Below, one piece after another: positions 1 to 5,245 of a DNA stretch of 6,591 bases. This stretch comes from an uncultured Oscillospiraceae bacterium. GTDB taxonomy: Bacteria > Bacillota > Clostridia > Oscillospirales > Oscillospiraceae. Position numbers and translations under genes: made by a program. Each line of letters begins with the position of its first letter. The stretch's first letter is position 1. Location: positions 1-6,591 of the forward strand of contig CAJOOV010000294.1 in assembly GCA_905236265.1 (NCBI GenBank), read 5' to 3'. The notes below the pieces were generated by a model. That model was not told the DNA's origin, did no database searches, and saw only the letters and a list, made by a program, of their open reading frames with translations.

Positions 1-902
1 ACTTCAAAGTGGGGCGTGGTGGCCTCGCAGGCGGCGCAGCCGGAACCAAGCACCTCAATGGCTTTGTGGGCCTTGTTCCCCATATACTTGTCCACCAGCT
101 CCGTGGCGCACACGACAACCGCCGCCGCGCCGTCGCATTTCAATTCCAGACCGCTGGCCCGGAGAAAGTCGCCCATCTTGGGGTTGTAGGGGGAGCGCAT
201 ATAGTCCATCACGTTCTCAAACCCTGCCTCTTTTGCCAGCTGCTCATAGGTGCGCCGCTCAATGGCGAGGGGGTTGACGGAGGCGTTGCGGCGGTTATTG
301 ATGCACATCCAGTTCAGGGTGTCGTCCATCTCCTGATCGGTGAGACCCCGTGTGCGCTTGTACCATTCGGCGGCATCGTCATAGATCAGCTCCTGACCTG
401 CCATCAGGCTGCGGGTGTAGTTGCGGTCATAGAGCCATGCGGTGGTCTGCAGGAACTTGTCCATGGTCATCTTCTCCCGCTTGTAGGGATGATTCCCCAC
501 GGCGAGAGAGTCGCCGAACTCCACGCAGCCGGAGAGCACGCAGTTATACTTGCCGGAGGCCACGGCGTTCACTGCCTCTTCAATGGCATAGTAGCCGGTG
601 CAGCAGGCTTCGGAGTGGTGGATGGAGGCTTTGCCCTTCATGCCGAACCAGTTGGCGATCTGGATATTGGGGGTGAGGTAGTTGGAGCCGTTGAGGGGGC
701 TTGCCTCGCCGTGGAAATAGAAGTCGATGTCCTGGGGATTGACCCCGGCATCCTCCATGGCCTGAATGGCGGCGTAGCCGAACATCTCGCCCTCGGTAAG
801 GCCGTTGGTCTCCGGATTGTCCACGGTGTACATGAAGGGAGTGCATCCCACACCGATGATGGATACGCTCCGGCTGTATGGGTTGACTTTGGTTTGGTTC
901 AT
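1..902 (-). CDS. Thiolase-family acyl-CoA acyltransferase, 3' end cut by window edge
   Basis: Thiolases cleave beta-ketoacyl-CoA with CoA, or run the reverse Claisen condensation, in the cytoplasm. About 300 residues are visible, starting MNQTKVNPYSRSVSIIGVG, a typical thiolase N-terminus (first strand plus Gly turn). The nucleophile region reads HHSEACCTGYYAIEEAV, followed by a small-residue strand ending LSGCVEFGD. Cys100 (codon 603-605) aligns with the catalytic Cys of the C-A-S/T-G motif and Cys101 follows it directly. The sequence looks closer to SCP-x/archaeal-type thiolases, which often work with a DUF35 Zn-ribbon/OB-fold partner, than to classical AtoB-type enzymes. The C-terminal part with the HDxF and GHPxGA-like motifs lies beyond the window, so catalytic completeness cannot be judged. 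The start at 902 is supported by AAAGGAG ten bases upstream. It is the last visible gene of the operon, 54 bases after the membrane protein gene. Family call is firm; substrate is unknown. Confidence 0.88.
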   Translation of the reverse strand, partial: MNQTKVNPYSRSVSIIGVGCTPFMYTVDNPETNGLTEGEMFGYAAIQAMEDAGVNPQDIDFYFHGEASPLNGSNYLTPNIQIANWFGMKGKASIHHSEACCTGYYAIEEAVNAVASGKYNCVLSGCVEFGDSLAVGNHPYKREKMTMDKFLQTTAWLYDRNYTRSLMAGQELIYDDAAEWYKRTRGLTDQEMDDTLNWMCINNRRNASVNPLAIERRTYEQLAKEAGFENVMDYMRSPYNPKMGDFLRASGLELKCDGAAAVVVCATELVDKYMGNKAHKAIEVLGSGCAACEATTPHFE

Positions 903-912
903 ACGTTCCTTG

Positions 913-919
913 CTCCTTT
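913..919 (-). promoter_or_regulatory. Ribosome binding site of the thiolase gene
   Basis: AAAGGAG on the minus strand lies ten bases before the ATG at 902. A second purine-rich stretch (AAGGAA, 906-911) lies too close to the ATG to be the main site. It supports the thiolase start and shows that this gene has its own strong initiation signal, in line with the 54-base gap before it. Confidence 0.7.
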
Positions 920-925
920 CACTTG

Positions 926-950
926 CCCCTCCCCCATAAAGGGGGAAGGG
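926..950 (-). other. Intercistronic stem-loop between membrane protein and thiolase genes
   Basis: Two arms of ten bases (926-935 and 941-950) flank a five-base loop. In the minus-strand transcript the stem has nine Watson-Crick pairs, eight of them G-C, plus one G-U pair (929 with 947). In a plus-strand transcript the same position would be a C-A mismatch, so the structure fits the transcribed strand better. No U-run follows, so it is not a standard intrinsic terminator. It could act as an mRNA stability or processing element, a partial attenuator that lowers thiolase expression, or be a copy of a small dispersed palindromic repeat. The structure is seen in the sequence; the role is inference. 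Confidence 0.6.
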
Positions 951-956
951 AATAGA

Positions 957-1394
957 TTACGGTTCCAGAATGGTCTTTGCCAGCGCCTGACAGGGCTTTT
1001 CGATCAGCAGGGAGGCCACAAACCCCACCAGATGAAGGATGGGATAGGTTTTCCACCAGATGGCGACAATCCCCGGCACCGCCCCTAAGTTAATCAGGGC
1101 GATGGTAAAGCTGACGATGGTGACGAAGATAGCGTTGATAACGAAGGTGCGCAGCACCCTGTGCCCCAGCGAGCCCTCCTTCAGCCCTGCGGCGTTGGCG
1201 GCAGCGGTGCCGATGAGCGCCACGGGAATGGCAAGGCCGGAGATATAGTTGATGCAGAACGCCTCAAACATGCCCACCAGATAGGTTCCGGTGTCCACAA
1301 AGCCGCCGTTTAAGATAGTTGCGGCAGAGTTGATGACAAAGGCAAGGCAGAGATCCTGCAGCAGCACCATCAGCTCAGTCTCTTTCCTCGTCAT
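957..1394 (-). CDS. Small four-helix membrane protein, possibly DUF2798-like tandem repeat
   Basis: A 145-residue hydrophobic protein of unknown function. Four likely membrane segments are visible: about residues 9-29, 38-66, 80-102 and 108-131. A charged N-terminus (MTRKETE) and a short hydrophilic loop (KEGSLGHRVLR, 72-82) separate the two halves. FVIN occurs at 19-22 and again at 84-87, at matching places in the first and third helices. This suggests two diverged copies of a two-helix unit. The general pattern resembles DUF2798-type proteins, but that link is from memory and weak. No signal peptide cleavage site, transporter signature or enzyme motif was recognised. The start at 1394 has GGAGGAG six bases upstream, inside the end of the kinase gene, and the gap to the kinase stop is only three bases, so the two are probably translationally coupled. 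From context it could help move a substrate or product acid, or hold the soluble enzymes near the membrane; both are guesses. Confidence 0.8.
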   Translation of the reverse strand: MTRKETELMVLLQDLCLAFVINSAATILNGGFVDTGTYLVGMFEAFCINYISGLAIPVALIGTAAANAAGLKEGSLGHRVLRTFVINAIFVTIVSFTIALINLGAVPGIVAIWWKTYPILHLVGFVASLLIEKPCQALAKTILEP

Positions 1395-1397
1395 GGC

Positions 1398-2495
1398 TCA
1401 CTCCTCCGGCACCCAGACGGGAACGCCGGTGTAGACCTTGGCCTCCTCCTGCCCGGAGAGCACCCGGATAGCGCCTGCGGCCATGGCCTCCAGCTCAAAC
1501 TCGCCGGGATAGGCGGTGACAGGGGCGATCCAGGAGCAGCGGCGGGTGATGGTGTCCACCAGCTCCTTGTTGTGAACCATGCCGCCGCCCAGCAGAATGC
1601 CGTCCACCTGTCCGTCCAGCACAGCGGCCATAGCGCCGATATACCGGACGATCTGATAAATCATGCTCTCCCACACGTTCTTTGCCTCCGTATCTCCGGC
1701 AGCGGCACGCCGGCTCACCTCCAGAGCGTCAGAGGTGCCCAAATGGCTGACAAAGCCGCCTGTCTTGGTACACAGGGAGAGGACTTCCTTCTTGTCCGGG
1801 TGGTCGAAGCAGTAGCGGATGAGCTGTGCGGCGGGCAGGGAGCCGCAGCGGGTGGGAGCCATGGGGCCCTCGCCGCCCACAATGTCGTTGCCGTCGATCA
1901 TCCTGCCCTTGCGGTGGGCGGAGATGGAGATGCCGCCGCCGATGTGGCAGACTACATAGTTTTTGTCCTCATAGTCCCAGCCATGGCTCTTGCTGTGGCG
2001 GATAGCGGTCTCCTTCAGGTTCAGGGCGTGGAGATGCACGTTGCGGTACAAGCCCTTCACGCCGGTGAACCGGGCGTTCAGGCACAGCTCGTCCGTGTCC
2101 GGGGGATTGACCACAAAGCAGGGCTTGCCGTACTGGCTGGCAAAGCCGTAGGCGATCTGGGGACCCAGCTGGGCGGGGTGCTGCACTCCGTTTGCCCCCC
2201 GCCGGGCGTGATCCAGCAGCACGTCGTTAATGGCATAGGTGCCGCCCTCCACTGCCATCAGCCCGCCGCCTCTGCCTACAAAGGCATCCATGGTGGAAAG
2301 GTCGATCTCCGCCTCGGCCAGCTTGGAGAGAATGGTCTCCACCCGGTAGGGGAGCTGGTCGCTGATGGCGGCAAACTCCTTCAGCTTGGCGGCATCATGG
2401 GAGACATTGACGGTAAAAAGCTCCTTTTCCCCCTCAAAGCAGCCCACCTTGGTGGAGGTGGAGCCGGGATTGATGCTGAGAATCCGATATGCCAT
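1398..2495 (-). CDS. buk: Butyrate kinase-like acyl kinase
   Basis: This ASKHA-fold kinase transfers phosphate between acyl phosphate and ADP, giving a free acid and ATP, in the cytoplasm. The protein has 365 residues (family usually about 355-360) and starts MAYRILSINPGSTSTK, the family N-terminus with the phosphate-1 loop at 8-16. Further family motifs are HIGGGISISAH (184-194), GGEGPMAPTRCG (207-218), LGTSDALEV (252-260), IGAMAAVLDG (286-295), LGGGMVH (302-308) and APVTAYPGEFELEAMAAGA (324-342). Most known relatives read SPERSG where this one has APTRCG, so the acyl group may not be butyrate; branched-chain or aromatic acyl phosphates are alternatives. The start at 2495 was preferred over an in-frame GTG at 2504 because the family begins MxYxILxINPGSTSTK and AGAGG lies 11 bases upstream. 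No phosphotransacylase gene is visible to supply the acyl phosphate. The gap to the upstream reductase gene is 15 bases. Family call is firm; the exact substrate is not. Confidence 0.92.
   Translation of the reverse strand: MAYRILSINPGSTSTKVGCFEGEKELFTVNVSHDAAKLKEFAAISDQLPYRVETILSKLAEAEIDLSTMDAFVGRGGGLMAVEGGTYAINDVLLDHARRGANGVQHPAQLGPQIAYGFASQYGKPCFVVNPPDTDELCLNARFTGVKGLYRNVHLHALNLKETAIRHSKSHGWDYEDKNYVVCHIGGGISISAHRKGRMIDGNDIVGGEGPMAPTRCGSLPAAQLIRYCFDHPDKKEVLSLCTKTGGFVSHLGTSDALEVSRRAAAGDTEAKNVWESMIYQIVRYIGAMAAVLDGQVDGILLGGGMVHNKELVDTITRRCSWIAPVTAYPGEFELEAMAAGAIRVLSGQEEAKVYTGVPVWVPEE
1401..1407 (-). promoter_or_regulatory. Ribosome binding site of the membrane protein gene
   Basis: GGAGGAG lies six bases before the ATG at 1394 and is formed by the last codons of the kinase gene (Pro-Glu-Glu-stop). 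It decides the start at 1394 over the inner Met at residue 9. It also implies that ribosomes finishing the kinase can reinitiate on this gene. Confidence 0.75.
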
Positions 2496-2506
2496 AGCCT
2501 CCACCG

Positions 2507-2513
2507 CCTCTCA
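2507..2513 (-). promoter_or_regulatory. Ribosome binding site of the kinase gene, overlapping the reductase stop
   Basis: TGAGAGG combines the reductase stop codon TGA with an AGAGG core, eleven bases before the ATG at 2495. A second GGAGG (2498-2502) is only two bases from the ATG and too close to serve it well. A GTG start at 2504 cannot be excluded, but it would leave only two bases to AGAGG. The overlap points to coupled translation of reductase and kinase. Confidence 0.55.
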
Positions 2514-5231
2514 GCCCAGCTCGGCAATGTACTCTGCGGCGCTCTCACCGGCCATACGTCCGGAGTTCACGGCAAAGCCCATGGTGTTGCCGGGCAGGGT
2601 GAAGTTATAGCTGTCGCCGTAGATGGTGTTGGCATCGGAGCCTGCGCTGTAGAGACCCTCAATGGGCATCTGGTTCTCGTCCAGAACCTCGCAGTATTTG
2701 TTGATGCGCACGCCGCCCACGGTGCCGTAGGCTGCCAGATAATATTTGCCCACCAGATACTTGCCCTTGCCGGTGATGGGATGCAGATACTTCTGATCCT
2801 TGTGGAACTTGGTGTCCACGCCAGTGGCGCACATCTCGTTGTACTCGTCGATGGTGTCCTGCAGCTTGTCAGCGTCAATGCCCAGCTTCTCCGCCAGCTC
2901 GGGGACGGTCTCTGCCTCAATGTAGCCCATATAGTTCTGCTCCACGGCGGTGGCGGCCTGAGCGTCGAAGGCGATGAAGGCGTCGGCGGGGTGAACGATG
3001 TCCACGATGTCCGGGCCGTTGCGCTTATACTCTCTCAGAATGCCCTCGTCCATGATGCAGTAGGCGTAGTTGCCCGGCTGGAGATGGATGGCGTTGCCGG
3101 TGAAGGTGGTGTTGCCCATCTTGCCCTCGTCCATGAAGCGGTCGCCCAGCTGGTTGATAAGCAGGTTGGGCTGGCGCAGCACGGCGTCCAGCAGGAACCA
3201 GTTCAGGTTGTCGGGAATCTGATAGATGGCCTCAATATTGGCGCCGAACTTGGCAGCGCCCACCTCCCACATCATCCGCAGTCCGTCGCCGGTGATGCCG
3301 GGAATCATGAAGGGGAAGAAGTCCTCTGCCAGATGCAGGCCGAACTCCTGAGCGATCATCTCCTTGTTGTTGCCAAAGCCGCCGGTGGCCACGATGACCG
3401 CCTTGCCCCGGACTTCCATGCCGTTGCCGTCAGCGTCCACTGCCACAGCGCCCACAACCTTGCCGTCCTCCTGAATCAGGCTCTGGGCGGGCGTGCCCAG
3501 CAGAATCTCACAGCCCAGCTCCTTTGCCCGCTGGGTCATCACCCTGACCATGGCGCTGGCAGCACGGGGGCCAATGACGCCGTTCTCCGGCTTGACGATG
3601 TGCCATGTGGCCTCGGACTCCTTGAAGTAGCGGAAAGCGCCTGCAAACTCCACGCCCATGTCCTGCAGCCACTCAATGGTGTCGGCGCTCTTGTTGAAGT
3701 AGGTCTGCACCAGATCCTCGTCCACGTTGTAGTGGGTGTACTCCATGTGCATCTTCAGCGCCTCGGCCACGCTGATATTGTTGAAGTTGGCCTTCTGAAT
3801 CTTGGTGTCAATGCCCAGAGGCCCCATGCCCATGTTGGCGGCGCCGCCGGTGGCGCTGGATTTCTCCAGAATGATGCTCTTAAGCCCCTTCTCACCTGCT
3901 GCAATGGCGGCAGCCAGTCCGGCGGGGCCTCCGGCCACGATGACAATATCGGTCTGCAGTGTTTTCACAATATTCACCTGAACTTTCTCTATGGTTTTTG
4001 CAGCGGAGACCTGCTCCGCAGGCTTCACGGTCTTTCCGGCGGCGGCATAGATGCGCTTGCGCTTCACAGCGGTGCGCTCCGTGCGCTCCTGGGCGGCAAT
4101 TCTGGCGCCCTTGATCTTCACAGGTCTGGACGGGAGCTTGGGCAGCTTGCCGGAGACCTTCTTCACAGCGCCCTGAGGGCAAACGTCCAGACACTTGCCG
4201 CAGCGGGTGCAGTCAAAGCTGTCCAGCACGGACACATAACCGTCCTTTGCCGTGATTGCCCCGCAGGGGCAGACTTCGGCGCACTTGCCCTCGCCCTTGC
4301 AGAGTGCGGGGTCGATATAGAACTGGGTCAGCGCCAGACAGACCTGGGCGGGACATTCCTTCCGGCGGATGTGGGCATCCGTCTCCGAAGCAAAGGCGTC
4401 CAGCAGCGTCAGGGCGGGCAGCCCCGCACTGTCACCCAGCGAGCAGGAGCAGGAGAGGGTCATGGCCTGCGCAATTTCCTCCATAAAGGCGGTGTCCTGG
4501 GGCTTTGCCCGTCCGGTGGTGATCTCCTCCACGCACTGGGAGAGCTGATACAGCCCCTCCCGGCAGAAGGTACACTTGCCGCAGCTCTTTTTCCGAAGGG
4601 CAAGAATTTCCTCTCCCGCCAGAGCAACGGCGCAGTGATGGCTGCTGATGGGGTGAATGACTCCGCTCCGGCTCTCCAGCGCACCCACTGTCAGTTCAGA
4701 CACCTGCTGAGCGTTAAAGAACCGGTGATCCGCCAGAATACCCTTTCCCTCTCCCACAAGGGAGGAAACCGGCGTGGAGGGGTCAACCTCCTGAGGCGCA
4801 CCCTCGCCCACGGCGATGAGCACGCCACAGGCTCTGCCCATCAGCGCCTCGCTCATGGCCGCCAGCTCGTCCAGCGGCACCAGCAGGTCGCCCTCGTGGG
4901 CACGCTTGTCCACCATGTCCTCCTGCGTGACGGTCAAATCAAGCTCCGCAATCCCTGCGTTTGCCTCCAGCTCCTGCACATTCACCTTGCAGTTCACACT
5001 CAGCTCTGCGCCGGAAGCGCCGGTGAGCAGGGTGAGAATCTTCAAGCCTGCGATCACCCCGGCGGGGTTGCAGTGCAGCAGGGCGTTTTTCATGCCGTCG
5101 GTGTCCTGATTCCAGAGGGCACCGACTACCTTGCCGCACACGGCGGCTCTTGTGCCGAAGACGGTCTCCAGCTCGCCTCTGGTCATGCCCTTCAGCCTGA
5201 CCAGCGCATCTGCGTTGTTGTTCAGTAACAT
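2511..5231 (-). CDS. NuoF-like Fe-S / ferredoxin / fumarate-reductase-type FAD fusion oxidoreductase
   Basis: A 906-residue cytoplasmic protein of three modules. Residues 1-280 resemble the C-terminal part of NuoF/HydB-type subunits: SCGKCTFCREG at 216-226 (Cys217, 220, 223) and a further Cys at 263 in CSLGD give a likely [4Fe-4S] cluster. The Gly-rich FMN/NADH segment of NuoF was not found. Residues 305-355 are a two-motif ferredoxin. The second motif is complete (Cys341, 344, 347, 351). The first has Cys311, 317 and 321, but Glu314 replaces the second Cys. A basic linker (about 355-425) leads to an FAD_binding_2 domain (428-906) with DIVIVAGGPAGLAAA, an EKSSATGGAA loop, ATGGFG (615-620), GITGDG (645-650) and the C-terminal FAD region GLYSAGSDANTIYGDSYN. 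Two residues of classical fumarate reductases appear absent (see findings), so it probably reduces another enoate. Electrons most likely come from the GltD-like protein encoded 14 bases upstream. The start at 5231 follows AGGAGG at seven bases spacing; a longer frame to 5282 overlaps the upstream gene and lacks support. No signal peptide is visible. The substrate is unknown. Confidence 0.88.
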   Translation of the reverse strand: MLLNNNADALVRLKGMTRGELETVFGTRAAVCGKVVGALWNQDTDGMKNALLHCNPAGVIAGLKILTLLTGASGAELSVNCKVNVQELEANAGIAELDLTVTQEDMVDKRAHEGDLLVPLDELAAMSEALMGRACGVLIAVGEGAPQEVDPSTPVSSLVGEGKGILADHRFFNAQQVSELTVGALESRSGVIHPISSHHCAVALAGEEILALRKKSCGKCTFCREGLYQLSQCVEEITTGRAKPQDTAFMEEIAQAMTLSCSCSLGDSAGLPALTLLDAFASETDAHIRRKECPAQVCLALTQFYIDPALCKGEGKCAEVCPCGAITAKDGYVSVLDSFDCTRCGKCLDVCPQGAVKKVSGKLPKLPSRPVKIKGARIAAQERTERTAVKRKRIYAAAGKTVKPAEQVSAAKTIEKVQVNIVKTLQTDIVIVAGGPAGLAAAIAAGEKGLKSIILEKSSATGGAANMGMGPLGIDTKIQKANFNNISVAEALKMHMEYTHYNVDEDLVQTYFNKSADTIEWLQDMGVEFAGAFRYFKESEATWHIVKPENGVIGPRAASAMVRVMTQRAKELGCEILLGTPAQSLIQEDGKVVGAVAVDADGNGMEVRGKAVIVATGGFGNNKEMIAQEFGLHLAEDFFPFMIPGITGDGLRMMWEVGAAKFGANIEAIYQIPDNLNWFLLDAVLRQPNLLINQLGDRFMDEGKMGNTTFTGNAIHLQPGNYAYCIMDEGILREYKRNGPDIVDIVHPADAFIAFDAQAATAVEQNYMGYIEAETVPELAEKLGIDADKLQDTIDEYNEMCATGVDTKFHKDQKYLHPITGKGKYLVGKYYLAAYGTVGGVRINKYCEVLDENQMPIEGLYSAGSDANTIYGDSYNFTLPGNTMGFAVNSGRMAGESAAEYIAELG

Positions 5232-5238
5232 GTCAGCC

Positions 5239-5244
5239 CCTCCT
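5239..5244 (-). promoter_or_regulatory. Ribosome binding site of the fusion reductase gene
   Basis: AGGAGG lies seven bases before the ATG at 5231, in the 14-base gap after the stop of the GltD-like gene. It fixes the start at MLLNNNADAL and rules out the 17-residue in-frame extension that would begin inside the upstream gene. Confidence 0.8.
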
Positions 5245-5245
5245 C

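Noticed and set aside
926..950. The intergenic hairpin as an intrinsic terminator
   Set aside because: No run of T follows the stem on the minus strand, and the next gene starts 24 bases further on with its own ribosome binding site.
9..1088. A 359-codon open frame on the plus strand
   Set aside because: It is antisense to the thiolase and the end of the membrane protein gene, in the same codon register, and crosses the intergenic stem-loop. No domain is recognisable.
4745..4770. An inverted repeat of CTCCC/GGGAG type that looks like a small hairpin
   Set aside because: It lies inside the fusion gene, encodes ordinary residues in frame, has a short stem and no U-run.
1572..5228. A 1,218-codon open frame on the plus strand
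   Set aside because: It lies in codon register opposite the kinase and fusion genes and is explained by their avoidance of TTA, CTA and TCA. Its product is rich in Val, Gly, His, Leu and Ala with no recognisable domain, and the opposite strand encodes clear conserved enzymes.
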